From assembly GCF_004299445.1 (NCBI RefSeq), contig NZ_SCTC01000033.1, positions 35,261-99,260 on the forward strand: a DNA stretch of 64,000 bases, given 5' to 3'. The DNA is from Phenylobacterium sp. GTDB lineage: Bacteria; Pseudomonadota; Alphaproteobacteria; Caulobacterales; Caulobacteraceae. Below the pieces are notes generated by a model, which worked only from the letters and a program-made list of their open reading frames with translations, was not told the origin of the DNA and searched no databases. Both the position numbers and the translations under genes were made by a program. Of this stretch, positions 1-8,291 are shown in pieces; the stretch's first letter is position 1; every line of letters begins with the position of its first letter.

Positions 1-1581
1 GAGGGTGGCCGAGCCGCGGGAGCCCGAGCCGATGTTGCCTGGCGCATCGAAGCGTCCGGCGATCGGTATCAGATCCACGACGTCGTCGACCTCGGCATGG
101 TTGACCGTCAGGACCGCGGCGCCCGTTCCCCAGAAGCGGCGCTCGATGGCCCCCTCGAAGAGCCATGACGTTTCCGGCTCCAGATCGACGTTGCCGGCGT
201 TGACGGTGTCGTCCTCGAAGGCCGAGTTGGCGGCGAAGTCCTCGAAGTTGAGCTGGCCCACCTCGCGTTCCACGCGGGCCCGGATCTGGGTGGCCCCCAC
301 GGTCCAGGCGGCCGAGGCGCGCGGCTTTGCGAAGCTGAGGGTCTTGGACTGGCTGGCGCCGCCCGTCTGCCGGATGGTCGAACTCTCGTAGCGCAGTCCC
401 GCTTCCACGCTGAGCCCCGGCGCCGGACGCAGGCTGGCGGTGGTGAAGAGCTCTCCCCGATCCTCCTTCACCTCGACGTTGGCCGACGGCAGCGCGACCG
501 GGGCGCCGTCCACCGAGAGCGCCGAGCGGGCGTCCAGGGTGTTGAGCGCGCCTTCGCCGCCCGCTTCGAGCTCGCCCCAGGCGAAGGCCCGACGCAGCGA
601 GGCGCGGAAGATGCTCTCATAGGCCACCGAACGCTCGCTCGAGGCCTGACGGCGCGTGCGGCCCGCCGAACTGGCCTGGATGGTCGTGCGTTCCGTGCGG
701 GCGAGGGCGAGAAGCCGAAGGGTCAGGGCGTCGGTCAGCTTGCGCTCGTAGTCGCCGCCGATCTCGTACTCCTGGTCGCGTTCGCCGATGCGGGTGGTCT
801 CGGAGAAGGCGGCTCCGGCCGAGGTCGTCAACGCGCCGAGCTCGCGCCGCTTGATGCTCTGGCGTTCGGCCGAAGCGTTCATCCGCAGAAGCGAGCCGTC
901 GCGCTTGTACTCGCTTGCGGCGTTGGCCGTGACCGACTGATCGCGGATGCGTGCGTCGAAGTCGCCGGCCTCGATGACCGCGTCCGTCGGACCTACCCGC
1001 CGCAGCGCGCCGTCGCCCGAGTCCGTGCCGAGGTCCCGCCGGCCGCTCACCTGGGCCTCGGCGCTGAAGCCCGGCGCTCGCCAGCTGAGCTCACCACGCA
1101 CGAAACCGCCGGCAAAGCCGTTCGCATAGGTCTTGCTGAAAAGGTGGAGGGCCTGATCCGACGAGGTTCCGCCCTTGCGCACCACATTGGCCACCACGCC
1201 CTGGCCCTGCATGTCGATGCCGGGGGCCCCGCCGCGGATCACTTCGATCCGTTCCACCGATCCCAACGGAATGCGGGACAGGACCGAGTCGATGGACTGT
1301 GACTTCGACGCAGGCCTTTCGCCGTCGATCAGCACGTTGCCGCCGCCGCCCGTTCCACGCGAGCTGTCGCCCTTGTCGAGCACGAAGCCCGGCGTTCGCT
1401 CGATCATCTCCCGCGCGGAGGTGACGCGCATCTCCTCATAGTAGCTGGCGGGGTAGGCGACGACGCCGGCGGACGCCGGCGGGGGCTCGGAGGTCTGTGA
1501 CCTCGCCGGCGTTGCAACGACCAGGATCGCGGCGCCCGCCAGAGCTGTTGCCGCGCGACTGCAGGGGAGTGGAAACGCCAT
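1..1581 (-). CDS. TonB-dependent outer-membrane receptor, 3' end outside window
   Basis: The frame stays open from an ATG at 1581 to the left edge, so at least 527 codons are visible and the C-terminal end of the barrel is missing. The N-terminus has a hydrophobic export signal (residues 8-28) followed by a Pro/Ala stretch. A plug domain follows, with motifs such as GFVLDKGDSSRG, NVLIDGERPASKSQS and IEVIRGGAPGIDMQGQG, then beta-barrel strands. By family it would take up a ligand across the outer membrane using TonB-ExbBD energy. The substrate cannot be read. It is transcribed away from the decayed tRNA fragment at 1650 and lies outside the integrated element. Confidence 0.88.
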   Translation of the reverse strand, partial: MAFPLPCSRAATALAGAAILVVATPARSQTSEPPPASAGVVAYPASYYEEMRVTSAREMIERTPGFVLDKGDSSRGTGGGGNVLIDGERPASKSQSIDSVLSRIPLGSVERIEVIRGGAPGIDMQGQGVVANVVRKGGTSSDQALHLFSKTYANGFAGGFVRGELSWRAPGFSAEAQVSGRRDLGTDSGDGALRRVGPTDAVIEAGDFDARIRDQSVTANAASEYKRDGSLLRMNASAERQSIKRRELGALTTSAGAAFSETTRIGERDQEYEIGGDYERKLTDALTLRLLALARTERTTIQASSAGRTRRQASSERSVAYESIFRASLRRAFAWGELEAGGEGALNTLDARSALSVDGAPVALPSANVEVKEDRGELFTTASLRPAPGLSVEAGLRYESSTIRQTGGASQSKTLSFAKPRASAAWTVGATQIRARVEREVGQLNFEDFAANSAFEDDTVNAGNVDLEPETSWLFEGAIERRFWGTGAAVLTVNHAEVDDVVDLIPIAGRFDAPGNIGSGSRGSATL

Positions 1582-1649
1582 GTCGCCCGCGGCTATGCCG
1601 GGCGTTGGCGACCGGGTCCAGACCGAGGCTGTGCTCTAGCCCCAAAAGT

Positions 1650-1697
1650 TGGAAACCCGACCGAGAATCGAACTGGGGCGCCCGGATATGGAGTCCG
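1650..1697 (-). repeat. Decayed copy of the tRNA-Cys 3' end (old attachment site)
   Basis: This 48-bp stretch aligns without gaps to the direct repeats at 3773-3820 and 37476-37523, with 41 of 48 positions identical. The T-arm core is unchanged, while the anticodon and CCA-proximal positions are altered, and no 5' half of a tRNA follows. I read it as the scar of an earlier integration at the same tRNA-Cys gene. The 2.1 kb between it and 3773 (PEP-CTERM protein and LuxR regulator) would then be a remnant of an older insertion. Confidence 0.7.
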
Positions 1698-1759
1698 CCA
1701 GCGTGGCGAGGGTTCGGCGGGTCTCGGGAGACGCGTGACCCGCCGTGGTCGCTCCGGGA

Positions 1760-2467
1760 TCAGGCGAGGACGGCGCGCCGCCGCCGCAGGGCCGACCCGG
1801 CAAGGCCGAAGCCGCCGATCATCAGCGCCCAGGTGGCCGGCTCGGGAACAACGCCGCCGCCGCCGGCGACGGTGCGGCTGAAGTCGCAGCTGTTGTCGCC
1901 ATGCGTGCAGGTCGCGCCGAAGGGACTGAAGGTGCGGAACACGAAGTCCCCGTTCGCATCCTGGCCGTAGGCGTCGAGGGTGATGGCGGTCTCATAGAAG
2001 TTGTAGATACCCGGCGCGGCGGGGCCGCCGGACGGCGTGAAGGTCAGCCACAGGAAGTCGAGCGACTCGCCGCCGTTGAGCGTGAAGTTCACGGGCGCGG
2101 GGTTGAAGTCGAACGCATATTCGCCCCCGCTGCAGCCCGTCGGAAAGAACGAGCCGCCACAGCCGACATATCCGCCGATACCGACGCCGTATGACTGGTT
2201 CACATCGATCCCGGCGTCGGCGATCTCGGACAGGCTGGGCCCACCGGAGGTCACGGCGCCGAACTCGTCCACACTGAGCGCGACCGAGGACTCGTCCAGG
2301 GTCAGCCGCAGGTAGACATGGATGACATCGTTGGGACCCGCCGTGCCGTTGGGCTGTACGAACGAAAGGCGGCCGGTGGCCAGCGAGGATTGCGCCGAGA
2401 CCGCGCCGGCGGCGAACAGCATGGCGGCCCCTGCCAGAGCCCCCAGCGTGAGACTTTTGAGAGACAT
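1760..2467 (-). CDS. PEP-CTERM sorting-domain protein
   Basis: This is a 235-residue secreted protein. The start at 2467 was chosen because it puts a clean signal peptide (hydrophobic core at residues 7-22, Ala-X-Ala-like end) at the N-terminus; the frame itself is open to 2578. The C-terminus holds the sorting signal: PEPATWALMIGGFGLAG followed by an Arg cluster. By family, such proteins are exported and processed by an exosortase/EpsH-type enzyme and often accompany exopolysaccharide. No exosortase gene is seen in this window. The gene is divergent from a LuxR-type regulator, with two inverted repeats between them. Its surface role is unknown. Confidence 0.85.
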   Translation of the reverse strand: MSLKSLTLGALAGAAMLFAAGAVSAQSSLATGRLSFVQPNGTAGPNDVIHVYLRLTLDESSVALSVDEFGAVTSGGPSLSEIADAGIDVNQSYGVGIGGYVGCGGSFFPTGCSGGEYAFDFNPAPVNFTLNGGESLDFLWLTFTPSGGPAAPGIYNFYETAITLDAYGQDANGDFVFRTFSPFGATCTHGDNSCDFSRTVAGGGGVVPEPATWALMIGGFGLAGSALRRRRAVLA

Positions 2468-2563
2468 CCTGTAACTCCCTGTGTGACTGGGAGCCGTGAC
2501 CTCTGCGATCGCTCCCCGAGCTGTAGGCCACAAGGCTAGGTGGCGGCTCAGGTCTCCACCATG

Positions 2564-2584
2564 GAGCGAATGCTTCATTCGCTC
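2564..2584. promoter_or_regulatory. Inverted repeat, possible operator
   Basis: Nine-base arms GAGCGAATG and CATTCGCTC flank a 3-nt centre. The repeat lies in the divergent region between the PEP-CTERM gene and the LuxR regulator. It shares the half-site GAGC-R-AATGCT with a second repeat at 2663-2680. A binding site for the adjacent regulator is an inference. Confidence 0.45.
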
Positions 2585-2662
2585 TGTGGACGCGCCATAA
2601 TTTCAGTAGATTATTCAATCATCAGGGGAGAATTTCCCCGCCGTGGGGATCTGCCGCTGCGA

Positions 2663-2680
2663 ATAGAGCAAATGCTCTAT
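2663..2680. promoter_or_regulatory. Inverted repeat upstream of luxR-type gene
   Basis: ATAGAGC and GCTCTAT flank AAAT, about 40 bases before the regulator's start. It resembles the 2564-2584 repeat in sequence. Possible autoregulatory operator. Confidence 0.45.
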
Positions 2681-2718
2681 GTCGCGCGCCGCGAATATTG
2701 GGCAGTCTATTGGACGGC

Positions 2719-3726
2719 ATGGGCGTGCGAGCCGAACGGGACAGTCCGGACAGTTTCAACGAGATCATTCTGGGTCTCTATGAGGACGTGTTCCGGCTCG
2801 CCGTGGACCGCTTCAAGGAGGACTCCCTCGCACGGCTGAGGGTGGCGATCCCCTTCGACTCCGCGATCTGGGGCTCCGGCGCGGAGGACCCCCAGCTGAT
2901 CTTCGGCATCGCGGCCTGCGATTTCCCGTTCGAGCGGCTGCTCGCCTACTCGGCGCACTGGCAACGGCACGACGTCCTGCGATCGGCCGTCTCGCGGCGG
3001 CCGGGCGATTGCCTGCGCAACGAGGACCTGGGCCCGGTCGAGGACCACTATGCGTCCGAGATCTATCGCGAGTTCTGCGGCCCGTCGGGGATCGAGCACG
3101 CCATGGGCGTCACCCTGATCGACTCCGTGACCAACGTCGGCGAACTCGTGTTCCTGTTCCGAGCCGACCGCCGCGCGCCCTTCAGCGATCTCGAGCGAGA
3201 CCGGCTGGCGCAGATCATGCCGCACCTTGTCGCGGCCTGGCGTCATAGGCTGCTCTGGCATGTGGCCGGCCATGCGCGGACGGCGGACCTGTCGCCCGGG
3301 GGACTGCCGAGCGGGCACGCCGTCGTGGACAGCGCCGGACAGGTGCACGCCTCGGACGCGGCCTTCGGTCTGCGCATGCGCGCCCTGTTTCCGGACTGGC
3401 TGGGCCCGCAGCTTCCGCCGGACCTGAAGGCCGCCACCGCAGGCGCCGCCGCCAGCGTACGGGTCTGCGGCCAGACGTTCCGCCTGCACCGGGGTGGGGA
3501 CCGGCATATCGTCAGCCTGGCGGCGGAGACCACGCCGCCGCTTTCGCCGGCCGAGGCGCGCGTGGCGGAACGCTTCGCCAGCGGCATGACCGCCCCCCGC
3601 GTGGCGCTTGATCTGGGGATCAGCCGCGCCACGGTCCGAAACCATCTCACGGCGGTCTACGAGAAGCTGGGCGTCCACTCCAAAGTGGAACTGGTCCGCA
3701 AGCTGGGCGAACTGTCCCCGAGCTGA
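2719..3726 (+). CDS. LuxR-family transcriptional regulator
   Basis: This 335-residue protein has a C-terminal GerE/LuxR helix-turn-helix (last ~60 residues, with LSPAEARVAERFASG, ISRATVRNHL and YEKLGVHSK). The N-terminal ~260 residues have no motif I can name and may sense a ligand; the autoinducer-binding pattern was not recognised. The start is the ATG at 2719; a TTG at 2698 would add seven residues. It is divergent from a PEP-CTERM gene, and repeated palindromes between them suggest it regulates that gene or itself. Its stop lies 47 bases before the left boundary of the integrated element. Confidence 0.85.
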   Translation: MGVRAERDSPDSFNEIILGLYEDVFRLAVDRFKEDSLARLRVAIPFDSAIWGSGAEDPQLIFGIAACDFPFERLLAYSAHWQRHDVLRSAVSRRPGDCLRNEDLGPVEDHYASEIYREFCGPSGIEHAMGVTLIDSVTNVGELVFLFRADRRAPFSDLERDRLAQIMPHLVAAWRHRLLWHVAGHARTADLSPGGLPSGHAVVDSAGQVHASDAAFGLRMRALFPDWLGPQLPPDLKAATAGAAASVRVCGQTFRLHRGGDRHIVSLAAETTPPLSPAEARVAERFASGMTAPRVALDLGISRATVRNHLTAVYEKLGVHSKVELVRKLGELSPS

Positions 3727-3772
3727 TCGCGGTCAGGGCGGCCGTGAGCCGTATCGCTGGGATATCGGAGAA

Positions 3773-3820
3773 TGGAGGCCCGACCGAGAATCGAACTCGG
3801 GTGCACGGATTTGCAGTCCG
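3773..3820. repeat. Left attachment site (48-bp direct repeat)
   Basis: It is identical over 48 bases to 37476-37523 and corresponds to the tRNA-Cys 3' end from the anticodon stem to TCCA. No tRNA 5' half adjoins it, so this is the displaced copy. Confidence 0.92.
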
Positions 3821-3856
3821 GATTCAGCCTATGAAATCGTTGAAGTTTCCGGCCGC

Positions 3857-3876
3857 ATGTCGCGTTCTTGTCGCGT
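3857..3876. promoter_or_regulatory. Probable integrase arm-type sites, left end
   Basis: Two direct copies, ATGTCGCGT (3857-3865) and TTGTCGCGT (3868-3876), lie between the left attachment repeat and the integrase stop. The same 9-mers occur as a pair near the right end (37329-37349). Paired short repeats near both ends match known arm sites of lambda-type tyrosine recombinases; the assignment is inferred. Confidence 0.5.
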
Positions 3877-5073
3877 CTACCCCAGCAGCGCCTGCTCAGC
3901 CGCAGCCATCTCCTCGCCGTCGTCGCCGGTGGGAAACAGGTGGCCGTACACGTCCGATGTCATCACGACCGACGCGTGGCCCATGCGCTCCTGAACCACC
4001 TTCAGAGGCAGGCCCAGGCCGCCGTCCGCCTGCCGGTTGATGCACCATGAAGCGTAGAAGTGCCTGAGGGCATGCAGCCCGGTGTACTTGGCCGCCAGGA
4101 TCGGCTGGCCCTTGTCGTCCAGCTCGCCGGTAGCGACGGCCACACCGGCCCTGACTTGCGCCGGCATAAGGCCGCGGCTGCGGATTGCGTGGTGACTCTC
4201 GACGCCGCCGGCCTTGTTCGGGAATACCAGGCCCAACTCGCCCTTGGGGCATGCCAGGCGCCATTCCTTGAGCGCGTTCGCGACCAGCGGGGGCAGTGGA
4301 ACGGTGCGCTCTCCGCTCTCGGACTTCGGCGCCCCGATCTCATTGAAGCGATCGGCGCGCTGCTGGACGCGCAGCTCCCGGCGGTCGAGGTCGAGATCTG
4401 ACCAGCGAAGGCCGCGCAGCTCGGACGCGCGCAGGCCGGTGAAGATGGCCGTGAGTAGGAGAGGGCGCCAGCGGCCCTCTAGGGCGCCCACGATGGCGCG
4501 GACCTCTTCCTTGCTGGGGATGTGAACACCAACGCGCAGCTTGCCCTTCTGCCGCCGCTCGGCTCGGCGTTCCTTGCCGCCTCGGCGAACCCGCATGTCG
4601 CGAACTGGGTTGCGCGTGGCCAGGCCGCGTTCTTGTGCGTCGGCAATCATCGTTCCCAGGCTGACGAGGATCTTGCGGATCATCGCCGGTGAGCGGCCCT
4701 CGGCGCGGAGCCGGTCTTCGAACTCTCGGATTGACGGGATGCTGAGGCTCGACAGCTTCCACGACCCGATGAACGGGTCGATGTGCAAGCGCTTGTGCTG
4801 GCCGTACTGGGCGAGCGTGGTGCGCTCCAGGCCGGCCGCCTCGGCCGTGGTAACCCACATCGCGCCGGCGGCCTTCACCGTCACGCTCGCGCTATCGGCG
4901 ACGTGGACGCCCTCCCGCACTTCTACCGCCGCGGTGGCGGCGAATGAGTCGGCCTCGCGCTTGCGACCGAACGTCTTCAGCCGGCGCGTCCCCTTTGCGT
5001 CGATGTAGTCGACGACCCAGCCTTCGCGGGCCTCGCCCTTGGCCGTGGTCCACTGGCGCTTACGAACGCTCAC
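3877..5073 (-). CDS. int: Tyrosine-recombinase integrase
   Basis: This 398-residue site-specific recombinase would catalyse integration and excision of the element at tRNA-Cys. The catalytic domain shows the expected residues: Arg in TGLRASELRGLRWSDLD, His-X-X-Arg in LHALRHFYASW, His in RMGHAS, and the nucleophile Tyr in SDVYGHLFP. An N-terminal SAM-like core-binding domain precedes it. I use the GTG at 5073, which gives a start of VSVRKRQW and overlaps the upstream regulator gene by 14 bases; the frame is open to 5118. It sits at the end of the element distal to the intact tRNA. Confidence 0.93.
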   Translation of the reverse strand: MSVRKRQWTTAKGEAREGWVVDYIDAKGTRRLKTFGRKREADSFAATAAVEVREGVHVADSASVTVKAAGAMWVTTAEAAGLERTTLAQYGQHKRLHIDPFIGSWKLSSLSIPSIREFEDRLRAEGRSPAMIRKILVSLGTMIADAQERGLATRNPVRDMRVRRGGKERRAERRQKGKLRVGVHIPSKEEVRAIVGALEGRWRPLLLTAIFTGLRASELRGLRWSDLDLDRRELRVQQRADRFNEIGAPKSESGERTVPLPPLVANALKEWRLACPKGELGLVFPNKAGGVESHHAIRSRGLMPAQVRAGVAVATGELDDKGQPILAAKYTGLHALRHFYASWCINRQADGGLGLPLKVVQERMGHASVVMTSDVYGHLFPTGDDGEEMAAAEQALLG

Positions 5074-5365
5074 GGAGCGCCTGTTCGACTTCAGCACGGA
5101 CGATGTCGCGAAGAGCATTTTCCACGCGAATTCGGTCGATCACGTCGTCGATACTGATGGGCCCTTTTCTCGCGTCCATCTGATCGCGCTCATACTTAAG
5201 GCCAAGCTCGATCAGGCGGACGACTTCCTGAGACGGCGTGTGGCCCTTGGCCTTAGCCTGCTGCTCAACGACATCCTTCACGGCCTGCGTGACGCGGATG
5301 TTGAATGGAATGCGCGTCTCAGAGCGCAGGCTGTTGGGTGGCCGACCTGGGCGCTTCTTTTCCAT
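5060..5365 (-). CDS. Ribbon-helix-helix type regulator
   Basis: This 101-residue basic protein starts MEKKRPGRPPNSLRSETR and has an Arc/MetJ-like core (RIPFNIRVTQAVKDVVEQQA). The C-terminal part is helical and acidic. The start at 5365 has GGGAG upstream; longer versions of the frame lack a credible site. The gene overlaps the integrase by 14 bases, so both are probably cotranscribed, and it is divergent from the excisionase-like gene across a region with small palindromes. It probably represses one or both promoters of the integration module. Confidence 0.7.
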   Translation of the reverse strand: MEKKRPGRPPNSLRSETRIPFNIRVTQAVKDVVEQQAKAKGHTPSQEVVRLIELGLKYERDQMDARKGPISIDDVIDRIRVENALRDIVRAEVEQALRERS

Positions 5366-5381
5366 CGGCTCACTCCCTCTA

Positions 5382-5466
5382 CAATTAATTGCAAGGATTA
5401 GTGCGAAAAAACTCGTTGTCAATGGAGGCGAACAAGGCTTCATTTATCGCAAGGGTTAGTTGCAAC
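5382..5466. promoter_or_regulatory. Divergent control region with palindromes and direct repeats
   Basis: Between the regulator and the excisionase-like gene lie the palindrome CAATTAATTG (5382-5391), a near-repeat pair GCAAGGATTAGTGC (5391-5404) and GCAAGGGTTAGTTGC (5449-5463), and GTTGCAAC (5459-5466). The arrangement fits operators for a ribbon-helix-helix protein, an inference from position and symmetry. Confidence 0.45.
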
Positions 5467-5480
5467 AAATGGAGCAGACG

Positions 5481-5672
5481 ATGGCAGACGACGCCAAGGA
5501 TGATCTGATCTGGGGGGTCCAGCAGATCGCCAAAGAGATCGGGCGCGGAGAGCGCCAAGTCTATCACATGCTCAGCAGCGGGGCCCTGCCCGTCGCCCGC
5601 AAGGTCGGGGGACACTGGGTCGTGCCGCGTCGGCGGCTCTGGGCGTTCTTCAACGGCGCCGAAGCGGCCTGA
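5481..5672 (+). CDS. Excisionase-like helix-turn-helix protein
   Basis: This 63-residue protein has an AlpA/MerR-like winged HTH: WGVQQIAKEIGRGERQVYHM followed by the wing GGHWVVPRRRL. Proteins of this type act as recombination directionality factors or as regulators of integrases. The ATG at 5481 has GGAG eight bases upstream; an earlier ATG at 5469 is possible. It is followed after three bases by the initiator gene, so the two are probably one operon. Confidence 0.72.
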   Translation: MADDAKDDLIWGVQQIAKEIGRGERQVYHMLSSGALPVARKVGGHWVVPRRRLWAFFNGAEAA

Positions 5673-5675
5673 CAC

Positions 5676-6704
5676 ATGAGCTTCGCCGCACTTGGAGCGC
5701 TGCGTGCGATCGACGATTTCGTTGCGGCCCGGCGAGAGCAAGGCTTCGACGACCTCGATCAATTCGACGGGCTTCCACCTGATGAGATCGGGTGCTCTGC
5801 GCTGCTCGTCCTTTACGTGCTGGCAGAGTACGCCGGTGCGGACGGCTACGCCTTCCCCTCTCAGAAGACCCTGGCGAAGCGTTGCAGGCTGCACGACCGT
5901 ACGGTGCGGGGCATCCTGCTGGCGCTTGAGCGCTGGGGCCTGATCGAGCGGCAACCCCGGATCCGTAAGGACGGAACTTGGACCTCAGATCGCATCCGGC
6001 TTGCCTACTATCAGCCTGAACAGCAGCCGGATTCGGACTGCAGCCCTGCGGGTCTTAGGCCCGCTGGTGGTTTGCCGAGACAGCGGGGCGCAAGCCCGAA
6101 GGCGAGCAACCAGCGGGCGTCAGGCCCGCCGGACCAGAGGGCCTCAGGCACCGATCCTGCGGGTCTGACGCCCGACCCCACTACGTTTGAACCAGTCACT
6201 GAAACTATCACCTCTCCGCGAAAGCGCGAGTTGGATGCGGACTTTGAAACTTGGTGGGAGATCTATCCTCGGAAGACCGAGAAGCGCGCGGCGCGTGAGC
6301 TGTTCGAGGCTGCAATCCGTCGTCACGGGGCCACGGTCGATGAGCTGTTGAGCGCTGCGCAGCGCTACGCGATCGAGGTCCATGGCCGCGACCTGTCGAT
6401 GGTGAAGAACCCGACGACTTGGCTGCAGCGGCAATGCTGGTTCCCCGAAGCCGAGGCCGCAGTCCTTTCATCGCCCGAAGGCTTTCCGGGACCAGAGTTC
6501 GACCTCCCGCCCCGGGTGGTCTCAGACCTCTTTGCGGCTGCACCTGACGTAGGCGCGTGCCTGCATGGCGCGACCTGGCGTGAAGAAGATCGAACCATCG
6601 TGACGGTTCGTCGCTGGGGCGCCGACGAGCTCGTGAAGCGGGTCGGTGCCGTCCGTCTGCGGGCGCTGGGCCTGCGCGCCGAAGCGGCGGCAGGAGGCCG
6701 GTGA
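5676..6704 (+). CDS. Phage-type replication initiator / replisome organiser
   Basis: The 342 residues fall in three parts. The N-terminus (about 35-110) is a winged HTH with AFPSQKTLAKRCRLHDRTVR and RWGLIERQPR. The middle (about 122-175) is a low-complexity Pro/Ala/Gly linker. The C-terminus (about 188-260) has FETWWEIYPRKTEKRAAREL and KNPTTWLQRQCWF, a pattern common in phage replisome organisers and O-like proteins. The linker DNA contains five GC-rich repeats, as in lambda gene O where origin iterons lie inside the initiator gene. It probably initiates replication of the excised element. Confidence 0.7.
   Translation: MSFAALGALRAIDDFVAARREQGFDDLDQFDGLPPDEIGCSALLVLYVLAEYAGADGYAFPSQKTLAKRCRLHDRTVRGILLALERWGLIERQPRIRKDGTWTSDRIRLAYYQPEQQPDSDCSPAGLRPAGGLPRQRGASPKASNQRASGPPDQRASGTDPAGLTPDPTTFEPVTETITSPRKRELDADFETWWEIYPRKTEKRAARELFEAAIRRHGATVDELLSAAQRYAIEVHGRDLSMVKNPTTWLQRQCWFPEAEAAVLSSPEGFPGPEFDLPPRVVSDLFAAAPDVGACLHGATWREEDRTIVTVRRWGADELVKRVGAVRLRALGLRAEAAAGGR
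6045..6177 (+). repeat. Five GC-rich repeats inside the initiator gene
   Basis: Five imperfect ~22-bp units follow the pattern C-C-W-GCGGG-NNN-YAGGCCCG. They begin at 6045, 6080, 6110, 6134 and 6156. Several units are themselves inverted repeats. They encode the linker between the two domains of the initiator. I propose origin iterons; simple coding drift of a low-complexity linker is the alternative. Confidence 0.45.
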
Positions 6705-7340
6705 TGGGGACCGGGGGGGGGAGGGCAAAACTTCACGACTTCCGACCCTCGGACCGGTACCCAGTGCATCGCTTTTGCGCGCAGGTTTTTTGCCAAACGC
6801 TTTTTTTGCCGAGCAGGTGTCGCGAGCGTCCTCATTGGCAACGTCGCGTCGGTAAAGCGCGCTGTCACGGACCGCGCACGTCTGCTCCTGACTCTTAGGT
6901 GACGATGGGAAGGTCCGCTTTCGGGATGTTGCGCAATTCGCCCGGGGGCCCACGCAGACCGCTTCACCTGCTTGCCATTGTGCTTCCAAGGGATGAGGCC
7001 CACCGCATCGGGGCGACCGTTCAGCCGGCATTCGTCAGGCGCGCCACGACACGACGGTCGGTCGGCGATCGGGGGTTGGGCTCGATACTCGAAGGCGACG
7101 ACAAGACGTGACGATGACCGACAGTGGCGTTGAGGTCAGCCCGGGTCAGGCGAGAAACACCAACGCGTCCGCAGAGTAGGCAAATATAGCTCGCCCGCGG
7201 CAGAGTTCGTCGCTCAACCGTCACCTGCATCGCTCAACGTTTTAAGGCATGCGAAACGACGGTGAGCCCGCCTAGATTGTAATTGATTATCCCTCTACGT
7301 GAGCGCTACGAATAAGACTGCGTTCTGGGGAGGGCGCAGT
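6705..7340. other. Gene-poor stretch before the CBASS pair
   Basis: No convincing gene was found in this stretch. It contains a G-rich run near 6710, two close TTTTTTGCC repeats near 6785-6810, and fragments on the minus strand (about 6900-7230) whose frame breaks repeatedly. The latter could be a decayed gene but I cannot name it. Confidence 0.5.
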
Positions 7341-8291
7341 ATGTCAGGGAGCGCCGAGGCCCCGACCGGGCCGCTGAAAATCCTGAGCCTCGATGGAGGC
7401 GGAGCCAAGGGCTTCTACACGCTCGGCGTCCTTCGCGAGATCGAAGGACTCGTCGGCAAGCCGCTATGCGAGGAATTCGACCTGGTGTTCGGGACCAGCA
7501 CCGGCGCCATCATCGCCGCGCTCATCGCGCTTGGCTACAAAGCCAACGAAATTCACGACCTCTACCGCGAGCACGTTCCGCGGATCATGAAGGCAAAGCT
7601 ACCGAGCCAGAAGTCCGGGGCGCTCAGCGACCTCGCCGACCTCGTCTTCAAAGACAGGATGTTCGGCGACGTTAAGACCGGCGTCGGGATCGTCACCACA
7701 AAGTGGGAGATAGAGCGCCCGATGATCTTCAAGGGGAGCATCACCCAGGCGCACGGGCGCAAGGGCACGTTTGTACCCGGCTTCGGCGTGCGGATCAGCG
7801 ATGCCGTCCAGGCGTCGTGCTCGGCCTATCCGTTCTTCCAGAAGAAGGTCGTCCATACCGCGGCCGGCGACGACATCGTCCTTGTCGACGGCGGGTACTG
7901 CGCCAACAATCCTACGCTCTACGCGATTGCGGACGGGACGCGTGCGCTCGGGCGCGACCCGGCGGACCTGCGTGTCGTCAGCGTCGGCGTCGGCGTCTAT
8001 CCGGAGCCGAAGCGCAACGCGTTCGACGCGATGCGCTGGGCCAAATACCTCCAAAGCGTGCAACTCCTTCAAAAGACGCTGGAGATCAACACGCAGTCGA
8101 TGGATCAGCTCTGCACCATCATGTTCAAGCACGTGCCGACGGTCCGCATCAACGACACCTTCGACAAGCCCGACATGGCGACCGACCTCTTCGAGCACGA
8201 CATGGCGAAGCTGAACCTGCTGCGCCAGCGCGGCGCGGAATCCTACGCACGTGATGAGGAGCAGATCAAAACGCTGCTGGGAGTCGGCTGA
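7341..8291 (+). CDS. capV: CapV-like patatin phospholipase, CBASS effector
   Basis: This 316-residue patatin-like lipase has the full catalytic set: oxyanion loop DGGGAKG (residues 18-24), nucleophile Ser53 in GTSTG, and catalytic Asp183 in DGG. By family it degrades membrane phospholipids when bound by a cyclic dinucleotide, killing infected cells. The ATG at 7341 has a strong GGGAGGG site; a GTG at 7299 would add 14 residues. Its stop overlaps the ATG of the CD-NTase gene by one base, the arrangement of a minimal type I CBASS operon. The partner nucleotide cannot be deduced. Confidence 0.9.
   Translation: MSGSAEAPTGPLKILSLDGGGAKGFYTLGVLREIEGLVGKPLCEEFDLVFGTSTGAIIAALIALGYKANEIHDLYREHVPRIMKAKLPSQKSGALSDLADLVFKDRMFGDVKTGVGIVTTKWEIERPMIFKGSITQAHGRKGTFVPGFGVRISDAVQASCSAYPFFQKKVVHTAAGDDIVLVDGGYCANNPTLYAIADGTRALGRDPADLRVVSVGVGVYPEPKRNAFDAMRWAKYLQSVQLLQKTLEINTQSMDQLCTIMFKHVPTVRINDTFDKPDMATDLFEHDMAKLNLLRQRGAESYARDEEQIKTLLGVG

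Noticed and set aside
3744..4040. Open frame covering the left attachment repeat
   Set aside because: It translates a tRNA fragment and the antisense of the integrase; it has no ribosome site.
6365..7031. Minus-strand frames as an HNH-type gene
   Set aside because: The frame breaks repeatedly and no Cys/His pattern is complete.
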